A DNA stretch of 64,000 bases, from contig NZ_SDKD01000002.1 in assembly GCF_004521915.1 (NCBI RefSeq), forward strand, positions 862 to 64,861, in the 5' to 3' direction. The position numbers were made by a program, and so were the translations under genes. The stretch comes from Brevibacillus migulae (lineage in GTDB: Bacteria; Bacillota; Bacilli; Brevibacillales; Brevibacillaceae). The notes under the pieces are model-generated. The model saw only the letters and a program-made list of their open reading frames with translations, was not told the DNA's origin and made no database searches. This document shows positions 52,791 through 62,202 of the stretch, one piece after another (positions within the stretch are counted from its first letter, which is position 1; every line of letters starts with the position of its first letter).

Positions 52791-53757
52791 TCCGTATTTG
52801 CGACCACCGGGGCTGATCAATCGTCTGGGCGGGGCTGATCGTCTCGACCCCAAAGCGAGCCAGTGGATCCAACCGTGGGAGCCAGGAGAAAAGGTGGAGG
52901 TGGGGCTCATCGGGGCTCCCCTTTCCCGTTCCTCGATCAGCGCATCAGGCGCCAGTGAAACCCCTAATGCGCTGCGCTTGGCTTGGAAGGGCTTTGGTAC
53001 CTGGTACGCGGACTTTGATGTAGATGTCAGCGATCTGATCGTCCGTGACATGGGAGATATCGCCATGCATACGACGGATATCTTGCGCTGTCAGGATCAG
53101 ATCGAACAGGGATTGGCGCTGTTGTATCAGGAGGAGCCGGTTATGCTGCCTGTCGTCATCGGTGGCGACCATTCGATTACCAGGCCATCCCTAAAAGCAT
53201 TTGCCAAGGCGCACCCGGGAAAAACCATCGGCCTGATCCAATTTGATACTCACTTTGACGTTCGCAATCTGGAAGATGGCGGTCCGAGCAACGGCACTCC
53301 TTTTCGCGGTCTGCTTGAGGATGGGGTGATCAAGGGCGAGCATATCGTGCAATTGGGGATTCACGGGTTTTCCAACGCAGTGGCTTACCGGGATTATGTG
53401 CGCGAGCAAGGCATTACCTACTATACAATGCGCCAGCTGCGTCAAATCGGCACCGAGCCGCTGGTGCGTCGGATCGCTTCCGAATTGGCGGCAAAGGTTG
53501 ACTTGATCTACGTCACCGTGGATATGGATGTGCTCGATGCCATGCAATGTCCCGGATCGCCGGGGGCAGCGCCTGGGGGGATGATGGCATGGGAGCTGTT
53601 TGAGGCTGTTTTTCTATTGGGATTGGAGCCGAAAGTGTTGGCCCTGGATCTGGTAGAACTGGACCCTTTGCGTGATATCGCCGGTGTCTCCGTCCGTTCG
53701 GCCTGCCATACACTGCTTTCCTTTTTCGCAGGTGTACGTACGCGTTTGAAAGCGTAA
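52780..53757 (+). CDS. hutG: Formimidoylglutamase
   Basis: This 325-residue arginase-family enzyme hydrolyses formimidoylglutamate to glutamate and formamide. Manganese ligands appear in 'GGDHSITRPS' (about 127), 'FDTHFDVRN' (about 153) and 'VDMDVLDAMQCPG' (about 248). It starts inside hutI in another frame, with AGGGGGG upstream. It completes the route from urocanate to glutamate. Confidence 0.93.
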   Translation: MNPNPYLRPPGLINRLGGADRLDPKASQWIQPWEPGEKVEVGLIGAPLSRSSISASGASETPNALRLAWKGFGTWYADFDVDVSDLIVRDMGDIAMHTTDILRCQDQIEQGLALLYQEEPVMLPVVIGGDHSITRPSLKAFAKAHPGKTIGLIQFDTHFDVRNLEDGGPSNGTPFRGLLEDGVIKGEHIVQLGIHGFSNAVAYRDYVREQGITYYTMRQLRQIGTEPLVRRIASELAAKVDLIYVTVDMDVLDAMQCPGSPGAAPGGMMAWELFEAVFLLGLEPKVLALDLVELDPLRDIAGVSVRSACHTLLSFFAGVRTRLKA

Positions 53758-53774
53758 AACTTCCATTCAACATG

Positions 53775-53783
53775 TGGTATAAT
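53775..53783 (+). promoter_or_regulatory. Extended -10 promoter of the methyltransferase gene
   Basis: TGGTATAAT fits the TGnTATAAT extended -10. It lies 36 bases before the start; no good -35 is seen. Confidence 0.55.
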
Positions 53784-53818
53784 GGCGAAAGCAACTTACA
53801 AAAGGAGAGGCCAAAAGA

Positions 53819-54556
53819 ATGGAAGAAGCTTGGTTTGAACGCAGTTTTCGCGAAGATTACGTCCTGGTTTATCGTCATCGGGACGAAGAATCTGCAGATC
53901 AAGAGGTAGCGAATCTGCTTGCTTGTTTGCCGATCAAAGAGTCGGGGCGCGTGCTTGATCTATGCTGTGGAAGCGGAAGACATGCCCGCGCTTTTGCCAG
54001 ACGAGGCTATGAGGTTGTCGGGGTTGATTTATCTCCTGTTTTATTGCAGCTTGCTGAAGATCAGAACACATACGACCATTTAGCCTTTTATCAATACGAC
54101 ATGCGCAAGATCCCATTTGCGGACGAATTCGATATTGTGGTGAATTTGTTCACCAGCTTTGGCTATTTTTCCACGGACGAGGAGCACAAACAAGTGATTG
54201 CCAATATGGCGAAGTCGTTGAAGCCAGGCGGTCAGGTCGTCATTGATTATTTGAACCCGGCTTACGTAAAAGCGAATCTGATCCCGGAATCAACCAAAGA
54301 GATCGAGGGACTCTACATCGAGGAAACACGCTGGATCGAGGACGGCTATGTGAAGAAAAAGATTGTCGTCAAGGATGCGGAAGCGGATGAACCGCGTGAG
54401 TATATGGAGCAAGTGCGGCTATTCGAGGCGGACGAGATGAAGGCGATGCTTGTCGAGGCCGGGTTTACTGCGATTCAATTGTTTGGCGACTATACCTACA
54501 CCGGCTTTGATTCACAGCGTTCTCCGCGGATGATCTTTTTCGCCCACAAGAAATAG
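53819..54556 (+). CDS. Class I SAM-dependent methyltransferase
   Basis: This 245-residue protein has the Rossmann motif I 'VLDLCCGSGRHARAFARRG' (about 43), the acidic 'VVGVDLSPVLL' and motif post-I/IV 'FDIVVNLFTSFGYFSTDEEH'. It resembles the YbaJ/UbiE-like small-molecule methyltransferases of Bacillales. Its substrate is unknown and neighbours do not help. AAAGGAGAGG precedes the ATG. Confidence 0.8.
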   Translation: MEEAWFERSFREDYVLVYRHRDEESADQEVANLLACLPIKESGRVLDLCCGSGRHARAFARRGYEVVGVDLSPVLLQLAEDQNTYDHLAFYQYDMRKIPFADEFDIVVNLFTSFGYFSTDEEHKQVIANMAKSLKPGGQVVIDYLNPAYVKANLIPESTKEIEGLYIEETRWIEDGYVKKKIVVKDAEADEPREYMEQVRLFEADEMKAMLVEAGFTAIQLFGDYTYTGFDSQRSPRMIFFAHKK

Positions 54557-54654
54557 GCAAGCATACGGACAAGATTGTTGTGACTAACCTCCGATGGACG
54601 TGAATAGGATGTGGTAAGGCATTACGTTCACTTTGCCAAAAGGAGGGGAACCAC

Positions 54655-54939
54655 ATGAGTAAATTAACGCTGGAACAGGTGAAGTTTAACCTCGGGAAAA
54701 TTCCTGGCTGGAAATTGGTTGATCATCCGCTGGCTTTGTCCCGTACTTTTTCTTGTGATGATTTTCATTCCGCTGTTCGCCTGATCAACCAGATCGCCGA
54801 GTACATCGGGCAGGACCACGAGCACCTAGAGATCAAGCTCATGGACAATCAGCTGACACTCACGCTCTCCACCCGCAAGGCGAACGGATTGACCGGAAAA
54901 GACTTTGCCTTGGCACAGACAATCAATAAATTGGTTTAA
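54655..54939 (+). CDS. Pterin-4a-carbinolamine dehydratase-like protein
   Basis: This 94-residue protein fits the PCD/DCoH fold end to end ('GWKLVDHPLALSRTFSCDDF', 'LTLTLSTRKANGLTGKD'). The catalytic motif is altered: the family's HHP reads EHL and the later T-H reads T-R, so two of the three catalytic histidines are missing. Activity on 4a-hydroxytetrahydrobiopterin is therefore doubtful; a structural or regulatory role, as for DCoH, is possible. No aromatic amino-acid hydroxylase gene is nearby. AAAGGAGGGG precedes the ATG. Confidence 0.7.
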   Translation: MSKLTLEQVKFNLGKIPGWKLVDHPLALSRTFSCDDFHSAVRLINQIAEYIGQDHEHLEIKLMDNQLTLTLSTRKANGLTGKDFALAQTINKLV

Positions 54940-54948
54940 TTCCCTTCT

Positions 54949-54972
54949 AACCGCCTCTTTTGGCGGTTTTTT
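54949..54972 (+). terminator. Terminator of the PCD-like gene
   Basis: AACCGCC and GGCGGTT form a 7-bp stem followed by TTTTT. Confidence 0.85.
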
Positions 54973-55271
54973 ACATTTGTTATGCTCCCAATCATCAGGA
55001 AAGAGTTGCTTTGGGTAGACAAAGAATATGAATTGTATGAAAATGGGGAAAAGACTGCTGGCAACATGGAATAACTTCGTCAGGTATAGGGGACAACGTA
55101 TCGTACATATCTTTCGGGTGGAAAAAGGCTGCGGAAAAACAAAAGGCCAAGGATGGTGATCGCAAGGATGGAGAGAAATCGATGGACGCTGTTTAGCCAA
55201 TCCCCTCCCCTGAGCGCAAAATAAGCCATGAAAAATGGGGGCATTACCCAAAAAAAGAGGGGAAACACATC
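54973..55271. other. Intergenic region before yczE
   Basis: About 300 bases without a supported gene. A leftward open frame (55080-55295) has one hydrophobic segment and crosses the yczE start, but has no ribosome site. The yczE promoter must lie here and was not identified. Confidence 0.4.
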
Positions 55272-55925
55272 ATGGAAAGAGCAATGTTGCTTCATCCGCT
55301 AGTGATTCGCTACAGCGTCTTTATGGCAGGGTTGGCTGTCATGGCCTACGGGATCGGGATGATGATTGAGGCGAATCTAGGAGTTGCGCCGTGGGATACG
55401 CTGCATATCGGACTGCAAAAGACATTTGGACTGACGATCGGGATCTGGTCGCAAATCGCTGGCGCATTCATTATTCTCGCCTCCTATGTAATCGGCAGGA
55501 TCAAGCCGAATGCAGGGATGTTTTTGAACATGATTTTCTTCGGGCTGTTTATCGACCTGTTCATGTGGTTGAACTGGCTCCCTGTTGGCGAAACGCTGGG
55601 AGAGAGGATCGGCTTGTTTGCTGCCGGTCTGCTTATTTACACGTTTGGAACGGGGATGTATATCTCACCGCGAGTGGGGGCAGGACCGCGTGACAGCTTC
55701 ATGCTTGCCTTACATGAACGAATGGGCTGGGGCATCAGCAAAGTCAGAATCGGGATTGAATGCACGGTCACTCTGGCAGGATTTTTGCTCGGTGGGCCGG
55801 TATCGGTTGGTACGCTGGTAACGGCAGTAGCAATTGGACCCTTGATCAAACAGTTCATCCCCCTGTGGGAACGCATGATGGCAAAACCGTATGGGAATAC
55901 ACCGCAAGCACAGCTGGTAGATTAG
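55272..55925 (+). CDS. yczE: YczE-family membrane protein
   Basis: This 217-residue protein has about five hydrophobic segments with the family phrases 'GIGMMIEANLGVAPWDTLHIG' region (about 26-46) and 'PRVGAGPRDSFMLAL' (about 136). YczE-type proteins are widespread in Firmicutes; in B. subtilis YczE affects surfactin/bacillaene production indirectly, mechanism unknown. AGAGGGG precedes the ATG and a terminator follows. Confidence 0.85.
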   Translation: MERAMLLHPLVIRYSVFMAGLAVMAYGIGMMIEANLGVAPWDTLHIGLQKTFGLTIGIWSQIAGAFIILASYVIGRIKPNAGMFLNMIFFGLFIDLFMWLNWLPVGETLGERIGLFAAGLLIYTFGTGMYISPRVGAGPRDSFMLALHERMGWGISKVRIGIECTVTLAGFLLGGPVSVGTLVTAVAIGPLIKQFIPLWERMMAKPYGNTPQAQLVD

Positions 55926-55930
55926 GAAAC

Positions 55931-55967
55931 AAAACCACCACGTCAATATGGTTGCGTGGTGGTTTTT
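55931..55967. terminator. Terminator between yczE and the cupin gene
   Basis: AAAACCACCACG and CGTGGTGGTTTT form a 12-bp stem, A-rich before and T-rich after, serving converging genes. Confidence 0.9.
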
Positions 55968-55994
55968 TAGGGTCAATACAGACTGTTGATGGGC

Positions 55995-56369
55995 TTAATT
56001 TGAAAGCTGCTGGTCGATTGTTTTCGTCAGAGAGGTCACTGTATCACCGGTATGAAGAGTCGTTATGGTTTCAATTAATACGATCCCGCATTCTTCATCG
56101 GCAACCGGTTTGTGCAGGGTGTTTTTGGGAACTACAGTAAAATCGCCTTTTTCAAGTACAGCTGCGCCATCTTCGAATTCTATCCGCAACTGGCCATAAA
56201 CCACTAAGAATAACTCATCCTCATTGTCGTGTTTGTGCCAAACAAACTCTCCTTTGCATTTGGCCACCTTGAGATATTGATCGTTGACTCTTCCTACCAC
56301 CCGAGGTGACCAATATTCCGTAACCTCAGCCAATTCTTTTTCAAAATTGACGCCTTTCATCGTTTTCAT
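55995..56369 (-). CDS. Small cupin-domain protein
   Basis: This 124-residue single-domain cupin has the first metal motif 'WHKHDNEDELFLVVYGQLRI' (His, His, Glu; about 44-63) and a second, 'PKNTLHKPVADEECGIVLIE' (His near 91). Both are needed for a metal site, so it may be an enzyme or a sensor of a small molecule. GGAGATGATGG lies upstream of the ATG. Neighbours give no clue. Confidence 0.8.
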   Translation of the reverse strand: MKTMKGVNFEKELAEVTEYWSPRVVGRVNDQYLKVAKCKGEFVWHKHDNEDELFLVVYGQLRIEFEDGAAVLEKGDFTVVPKNTLHKPVADEECGIVLIETITTLHTGDTVTSLTKTIDQQLSN

Positions 56370-56420
56370 TTTCCATCATCTCCAATTTGCATGATGTAAT
56401 GTGAAAAAGCCCGAGCTAGG

Positions 56421-57026
56421 ATGGTTTGTGTCAGCACATTACGAATATCTCAACTATACCAGGATTTTGAAACTGCTGGGCTAATTACTTTGTGGAACGG
56501 CGATTCACACGAGCTGCTTCCCGGCGCCAAAGCAATACAAATGGAGTATAGGAGAATGGATATGGCATTAGAACATGAGTTTTATCTAGTACCGCATACA
56601 GTGGACATTCGGCATTTTTGGATGGAGAGAAAGAATCATCCCAGTGTGATCGATTCTGTGGTTATTCCTGATGACTTTATTTTATATATCATCGACACGC
56701 TGAATTGGGTGCCTAGTAAAAATCCCGCCTCGAGGGCAACTGCACCGGGCAAGGGATTGAACTATTACGGGGTAACTTTATTCGATGCCGAATCGGCACC
56801 TGCACTAAAAGGGATTTGCACTGCGTGGAGAGATTTGTTTCAATATGCGCCGAAGATGATAGAACTTACGGGAGATTTCGTCATGGCAGACGGTACAGAA
56901 CAAGAGGGGCACTATGAAAAGCTGGTTTTCAACCGTGAAGAGATAATCCATTGTTTGGATAAAATGATCGCATACTCCAACAGGTTGGTTGAAGGCGACT
57001 TGTATGTATATCATTGCGGAATCTAG
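56421..57026 (+). CDS. Hypothetical protein
   Basis: This 201-residue acidic soluble protein contains 'WNGDSHELLPGAKAIQMEYR' (about 25), 'IDTLNWVPSKNPAS' (about 92) and a helical C terminus. I do not recognise a family. Composition (many aromatic and acidic residues, no signal) resembles toxin-immunity proteins, but no toxin adjoins, so this is only an impression. The ATG at 56421 lacks a strong ribosome site; a GTG two codons later is possible. Confidence 0.55.
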   Translation: MVCVSTLRISQLYQDFETAGLITLWNGDSHELLPGAKAIQMEYRRMDMALEHEFYLVPHTVDIRHFWMERKNHPSVIDSVVIPDDFILYIIDTLNWVPSKNPASRATAPGKGLNYYGVTLFDAESAPALKGICTAWRDLFQYAPKMIELTGDFVMADGTEQEGHYEKLVFNREEIIHCLDKMIAYSNRLVEGDLYVYHCGI

Positions 57027-57407
57027 GAATAAATTCTCTTATCAGCAGATCGTGACCTATAGAAAAGAGATACCGACAATTATCAGCCAGGTTGGAAATT
57101 GAATCAGAGCAACGACTAAAAAACGTGATTTTCCCATCACCAAAGCATTGATGATGCCAAAGCGTACCACTAAGCACATTCGCTTAGTTCCATAGTAGCC
57201 CCAAAAATATATCCGTTCCCATAAAGATACCACTATGCGATAATAGTGGTATCTTTTTCCTGTTACCATATTCATAACCCACTCCATTTCCGCATCATTC
57301 GAGACCATGGAAAAAGGGATCAGATTGCGAGAGAAAGGGGGAGCGAAGAGTGGGATGTGAGCGACAAGCTTGCTTGTTCGCTGAAGAATAGGAAAGAGTG
57401 GTGTTTT
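57027..57407. other. Long intergenic leader of the giant surface protein
   Basis: The 380 bases hold a terminator (57223-57258) and AT-rich sequence. Open frames occur on both strands (57057-57308 leftward; 57246 onward rightward into the surface protein) without ribosome sites. The leftward frame crosses the terminator and ends in two hydrophobic stretches; it may be a gene remnant. The promoter of the surface protein was not identified. Confidence 0.45.
57223..57258 (+). terminator. Terminator upstream of the giant surface protein
   Basis: AAAGATACCACTAT and ATAGTGGTATCTTT form a perfect 14-bp stem with a 6-base loop, followed by TT. Confidence 0.85.
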
Positions 57408-60400
57408 ATGAAGGCATTGTTTGTACGTGTGTTGTTATGGGCAATGTTGTTTTCTGTTTTTCTGCCGTATGACTTGTCAAATCAGGCTCATGCTGCTGAT
57501 CCAGAACCAGATGTCAGGCTTATACCAGTAGCGGATAAGTTTTTCGATTATATTACGGGTGACGTTTACCCTACTGGAAACCCGGTATCAGGGGCAGATC
57601 AGCATTCGCTGATGGTGGGGTACTTAAATGATGAACTGGGAGAAAGTAAAGTGAAATCGGCGGTAAGGTATGATTTAAAGGATATCAATCGTCCGATTTT
57701 GAAGGCAACCTTGACGATCCCCGTCCATGCGGTAACGACCAGTCATGCAGCAGAATTGCCCCCCACGTTAATTGTTAACGGTTCCAGTGATGATGATTGG
57801 GAGGAAACGTCAACGGCGATGCCGGATGGCCAAGAGCAGCTGGGGACCATCATACTCACACCTGGTGTTGACTATCCAACAGTAAAAACATTTGATGTAA
57901 CTGATTTTGTAAAGCGACAAATGAATGCCGCAGACAAGAAGGCAAGCTTTCTTATAAGCGGGCGAGAATCTTCGCACATTGCGGGGTACAGTTACTCCTA
58001 CTTCAATTTTTTTGACCGAGCCAAAGACATCGAAGACAAGATGGCCAGACTCGAAATCATTTATAACCCCAATTCCCCTCCTACAGACATCACCCTTTCA
58101 TCAGCAACCATCCAAGAAAACAGTGCGATAGGATCTACTATCGGAACACTCACCACCATTGATCCAGATACAGGGGATAGTCCTACCTTTACGATCGTCG
58201 CTGGCGACACCAGCAGTTTCACCATTTCATCAAGCAATGAGCTGAAAACGGCCGAAGCATTCGATTATGAAGCGAAAAGCAACTACAACCTTACCATTCA
58301 AGCGACTGACTCGGGCGGTAATACATTTGCAAAAGCTTTCACCATTTCGGTAACGAATCAAAACGAAGCCCCTGCAGGCTCTCTCACGATTAATAGTGGA
58401 GCCGCAACGACTGCATCACGAGAAGTTACCCTCACCATAACGGCTGCTGACCCCGAATCCGATTCACTGGAAATGCGATTTTCCGATGACGGAACGACTT
58501 GGGATGGATGGACAGGATTTAGTGCCACTACCTCAAGGACGTTGTCTGTTGGAGATGGCGAAAAAACGGTGCATGTGCAGTTAAAAGATGCAGCTAATAA
58601 CTTATCCAACGTCTATTCGGATTCGATTGCGCTGGATCAGACACCACCTGTGGGGACAGTGAAGATCAACGAGGATGCAGCATTTACCAACTCGACCAAC
58701 GTGACATTGAAAGTAGTCGCTGGTGATGCGGTCAAGATGCGCTTTGCCAATGACGCCAGCAGTCTCGAGCAGGGGGCATGGGAGAATGTCGCAGCGGAAA
58801 AGTCGTGGCATATCGAGATGGGAGATGGCACCAAGACGGTCTATATGCAGCTTCAGGATGCAGGTGGCAATGATTCATCTCCTTTTTCTGATTCGATCAC
58901 ACTGGATACGACACCGCCTGAAGTGATAGGCGTCGAGGATGGTGTCAGCTACAATACCGACCGGACGATTGCTTTTGCAGAAGGCAATGCCACGCTAGAC
59001 GGTTCTCCATTCTCGAGCGGATCCACGGTAAGTGACGAAGGAACCCACACGTTTATCCTCACTGACCATATCGGCAATACAAATACCATCCACTTTACGA
59101 TTGATAAAACCTCACCGACAGGATCGGTATCAATCGATTCAGGAAAAGCATACACGAACGATCTTGATGTGACGCTAACGGTTGCCTCTGGTGACGGAAA
59201 ATGGATGCGGTTTTCGAATGACCCCGGCAACTGGGACGACAACGCCTGGGTGAATGCATCGACCGAATTTCCATGGACAATAGCAGGTGGGGGAGATGGC
59301 ACCAAGACGGTCTACATGCAGCTTCGGGATGCCCTTGGTAACGTATCGAGCAGCTTTTCCGACACGATCGTGCTGGATACCACAGCGCCAGTAGTCACAG
59401 GAGTAGCCGATGGTGATAGGTACAATACGGTACGGACCATCTCGTTCAATGAAGGTACGGCAAAGCTCAATCATGATGATTTTACAAGCGGAGGAACTGT
59501 AAGCGCAGAAGGGTCCTACACCTTGGTGGTTACAGATGAAGCGGGCAACCAGACCACGGTTCATTTTTCGATCGACACGACCTCGCCCCAAGGAACGTTG
59601 GAGATCAACGGCGGAGCAAGCCACACCAACAAACGAGATGTCACGCTGCACATCAACTACGGCGATGCTGAACGCATGCGGTTTACAAATGATCCCGGTA
59701 ATTGGAACGACAGCACCTGGGTCAATGCAGCATCACAAATTCCCTGGACGGTGGAAGCAGGAGATGGCACCAAGACGGTATACATGCAGCTTCGGGATGC
59801 GCTCGGCAACGTATCAAGCAACTATTCCGACACCATCGAGCTGGATACCACAGCGCCAGTCGTCACAGGAGTCACTGATGGTGCCAGCTACAATACGGAC
59901 CGGACCATCTCGTTCAGTGAAGGTACGGCAAAGCTGAATAACGTCGATTTTGTGGATGGAACTACGATAAGCGCGGAAGGCTCATACACTTTGGTGGTGA
60001 CAGATGCAGCGGGCAACCAGACCACCGTCCAATTCACAATCGACCGAACACCTCCACAAGGAACGCTAAGCATTAACAATGGGGCGACTAGCACCGGATC
60101 GGCCAGTGTGTCTCTGGAGATTACGTCTAGCGATACGCTTGGAGACGTCGAAATGCGGCTATCCAATGACGATACTACCTGGACGGGTTGGGAGCCAGCT
60201 GTCAGCACAAAAGCATGGAGGCTAGCGGGGGGAGACGGGACAAAGACCGTTTATCTCGAACTTCGAGATGAGGCAGGCAATTTGTCCAAAGCTACTGCCA
60301 GCATTCGGTTAGACACCTATCAGCCACCGCCTTACTATCCGGTTACTGGAGTATCGCTGGATAAACATTCGATGAATCTCCGAGTGAATGAGACAGATCG

Positions 60401-61619
60401 CTTGCAGGTGGTTATCGAACCAGCTAACGCCACGAATAAGCAAGTACGTTGGAGCAGCAGTGATCCCCGTGTGGTCGAGGTTGATGAGAGCGGAAAAGTG
60501 ACAGCGAAGAAGCCGGGGAGTGCCGTCATTACGGTGACCACGGTAGATGGACAAATGACGGATCGCTGCGAGGTCACGGTCAAGGAAGCAGCTTCGTTCC
60601 GTCTGGAAGCTTCCGACAGCACCATTCACCTTCATACCGGGGAAACAGCCCGGTTCCAGATCTACTTCATCGAGGATGGAAAACGTAAGGAAATAACCAA
60701 CAACAAGGAGACCTCCTACAGCGTAGATAATGATTTGATCGCGATAAAACCGGGACAGGTCACCGCCGGAAAAGATGAGGGTGAATCCACAATCACCGTT
60801 TCCTATCAAGGAGAAGAGATCACCATTCAGGTGACAGTAGAGAAGGAATCCGTACGTCTGCAAGCGTCGAAATCTTCTTTCTGGTTGAAACCTGAGGGGA
60901 CTGCTCGATTCAAGGTGTACGCCTATGAAGGGAAAAAGCGCAAAGACATTACAAACGACAAGGATACTTCCTACGAGACTGACAATGAGCTGGTCACCCT
61001 GAAAGCGGGTCGGATCACGGCTGGTGACGATGAGGGAGAATCCCTGATCACCGTTCGCTACCAAGGAGAAGAACTCACGATTCCGGTAACTGTCTCCAAG
61101 CTGACGGTCAAATCCCTTGCAGCCGCAACCAAACAAGCGATTATGGAAGTGGAAGAGGAACGCCAGCTAGAGCTTACCGCTACGTTCAATGACAAGAGCA
61201 GCAAAGACGTGACTGACGAAGCGTATTGGTCATCCAGCGACACGGATGTGGTAAAAGTGTCTGAGAGCGGTGAGCTTACGGCGGTTGGCCGAGGCACCGC
61301 AGTTGTCACTGGGGCTTACGGAGGACGAGAAGGAAATGTTCGCATTCTCGTAGTAAAAGAAAAAGCTCCCAAACAGCTACGGGTAAGTCGTACCTCAGTC
61401 ACCATCAGCGCGGAGAAAACACTTGCGATCAAAGCCACCGCCGTCTATGAAAAAGGATACCAAGAAGAGGTTACTTCCGAGGTTGAATGGGAAGCGGATG
61501 ACCCAGACATCGCCGTCGTAGAAGATGGCGAGATTATCGGGGTATCCGCAGGCAGCACGAAAATAACGGGAAGCTATTTGGGAAAAACAGTGACGATCAA
61601 GGTCACGGTCCGTGAATAA
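57408..61619 (+). CDS. Giant secreted Ig/cadherin repeat protein
   Basis: This protein of about 1403 residues has a signal peptide ending QAHAA. Then come a DNRLRE/CBM96-like beta domain (about 36-218), a cadherin-like repeat (223-318), and alternating Ig-like modules of about 95 and 63 residues up to about 971 (marked by 'GTKTVYMQLRDALGNVSS' and 'DGASYNTDRTISF'). A PPPYYP hinge follows, then five Big2-type modules (977-1403). No LPXTG, SLH or catalytic domain is present, so how it stays on the surface is unknown. It probably acts in adhesion or as a scaffold. ATG 57408 has only a moderate GGAAAGAG site. Confidence 0.75.
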   Translation: MKALFVRVLLWAMLFSVFLPYDLSNQAHAADPEPDVRLIPVADKFFDYITGDVYPTGNPVSGADQHSLMVGYLNDELGESKVKSAVRYDLKDINRPILKATLTIPVHAVTTSHAAELPPTLIVNGSSDDDWEETSTAMPDGQEQLGTIILTPGVDYPTVKTFDVTDFVKRQMNAADKKASFLISGRESSHIAGYSYSYFNFFDRAKDIEDKMARLEIIYNPNSPPTDITLSSATIQENSAIGSTIGTLTTIDPDTGDSPTFTIVAGDTSSFTISSSNELKTAEAFDYEAKSNYNLTIQATDSGGNTFAKAFTISVTNQNEAPAGSLTINSGAATTASREVTLTITAADPESDSLEMRFSDDGTTWDGWTGFSATTSRTLSVGDGEKTVHVQLKDAANNLSNVYSDSIALDQTPPVGTVKINEDAAFTNSTNVTLKVVAGDAVKMRFANDASSLEQGAWENVAAEKSWHIEMGDGTKTVYMQLQDAGGNDSSPFSDSITLDTTPPEVIGVEDGVSYNTDRTIAFAEGNATLDGSPFSSGSTVSDEGTHTFILTDHIGNTNTIHFTIDKTSPTGSVSIDSGKAYTNDLDVTLTVASGDGKWMRFSNDPGNWDDNAWVNASTEFPWTIAGGGDGTKTVYMQLRDALGNVSSSFSDTIVLDTTAPVVTGVADGDRYNTVRTISFNEGTAKLNHDDFTSGGTVSAEGSYTLVVTDEAGNQTTVHFSIDTTSPQGTLEINGGASHTNKRDVTLHINYGDAERMRFTNDPGNWNDSTWVNAASQIPWTVEAGDGTKTVYMQLRDALGNVSSNYSDTIELDTTAPVVTGVTDGASYNTDRTISFSEGTAKLNNVDFVDGTTISAEGSYTLVVTDAAGNQTTVQFTIDRTPPQGTLSINNGATSTGSASVSLEITSSDTLGDVEMRLSNDDTTWTGWEPAVSTKAWRLAGGDGTKTVYLELRDEAGNLSKATASIRLDTYQPPPYYPVTGVSLDKHSMNLRVNETDRLQVVIEPANATNKQVRWSSSDPRVVEVDESGKVTAKKPGSAVITVTTVDGQMTDRCEVTVKEAASFRLEASDSTIHLHTGETARFQIYFIEDGKRKEITNNKETSYSVDNDLIAIKPGQVTAGKDEGESTITVSYQGEEITIQVTVEKESVRLQASKSSFWLKPEGTARFKVYAYEGKKRKDITNDKDTSYETDNELVTLKAGRITAGDDEGESLITVRYQGEELTIPVTVSKLTVKSLAAATKQAIMEVEEERQLELTATFNDKSSKDVTDEAYWSSSDTDVVKVSESGELTAVGRGTAVVTGAYGGREGNVRILVVKEKAPKQLRVSRTSVTISAEKTLAIKATAVYEKGYQEEVTSEVEWEADDPDIAVVEDGEIIGVSAGSTKITGSYLGKTVTIKVTVRE
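59293..59475 (+). repeat. Coding repeat in the surface protein, copy 1
   Basis: The DNA from GAGATGGCACCAAGACGG onward is nearly the same as 59761-59943, 468 bases later. A less similar third copy begins near 58822. The high DNA identity indicates recent duplication of a two-domain unit of about 157 residues. Confidence 0.75.
59761..59943 (+). repeat. Coding repeat in the surface protein, copy 2
   Basis: Partner of 59293-59475, covering the end of one Ig-like module and the start of the 63-residue module that follows it. Confidence 0.75.
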
Positions 61620-61702
61620 TCCTTACGCAGGTGCCAGTATCCGCTTTTCTGGGCTGGCATCTGCCCTTCATCATTCATACTTCATTACGCGAGGGAATCT
61701 GC

Positions 61703-62170
61703 ATGCAAAAGAGATTGGTGATACCGGAGGACGAGCCATTTTTATTTTCGGTCTATGCGTCAACCCGTGAAGAAGAGATGGCTCTTTGGGGATGGAATGA
61801 AGCGGACAAGCTTGCTTTTCTGCGGATGCAATTCCAGATGCAATTACAGTCATATGAACGGCAATATCCGAATCATGTCCATCAGCTTATTCTCGTTGAA
61901 GAAGCACAAGCGGGGCGGATGATGACAGCAAAAACCAAGGATGCGCTTGTGCTGGTCGATCTCTCTTTGCTTCCTGTTTTTCGCGGGAAAGGATTCGGCA
62001 CGAGGATTCTTCAAGAATTGCAGCAGGAAGCGTTCGGTACCTCTCTCCCCATACGTTTGCATGTGCAGTCGGAAAGCCCAGCCATACAGTTATATAAACG
62101 GCTTGGATTTCAAGAATTGGGTGAACCATCTGTCTATGTGTCGATGGAATGGACCCCTCAGCCGGTGTAA
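61703..62170 (+). CDS. GNAT acetyltransferase linked to collar proteins
   Basis: This protein of about 155 residues has the GNAT acetyl-CoA signature 'LLPVFRGKGFGTRILQELQQ' (about 93-112) and the C-terminal 'VQSESPAIQLYKRLGFQELG'. The frame is open to 61631, but ATG 61703 has GAGGGAA upstream and removes a non-family N terminus. It lies directly ahead of three collar-domain genes, 33 bases before the first. I recall this arrangement in other spore formers, which suggests it modifies or is coupled to those proteins; the substrate is unknown. Confidence 0.8.
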   Translation: MQKRLVIPEDEPFLFSVYASTREEEMALWGWNEADKLAFLRMQFQMQLQSYERQYPNHVHQLILVEEAQAGRMMTAKTKDALVLVDLSLLPVFRGKGFGTRILQELQQEAFGTSLPIRLHVQSESPAIQLYKRLGFQELGEPSVYVSMEWTPQPV

Positions 62171-62202
62171 GCGAAAATCGAAAAGAAAGGTAGGATGAGT
62201 AC

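Noticed and set aside
55080..55295. Leftward 71-residue frame with one hydrophobic segment
   Set aside because: It overlaps the yczE start, and none of its ATG codons has a ribosome site. It may be chance reading opposite a regulatory region.
57057..57308. Leftward 83-residue frame with hydrophobic C terminus
   Set aside because: It runs through a strong 14-bp terminator hairpin and has no ribosome site; at most a gene remnant.
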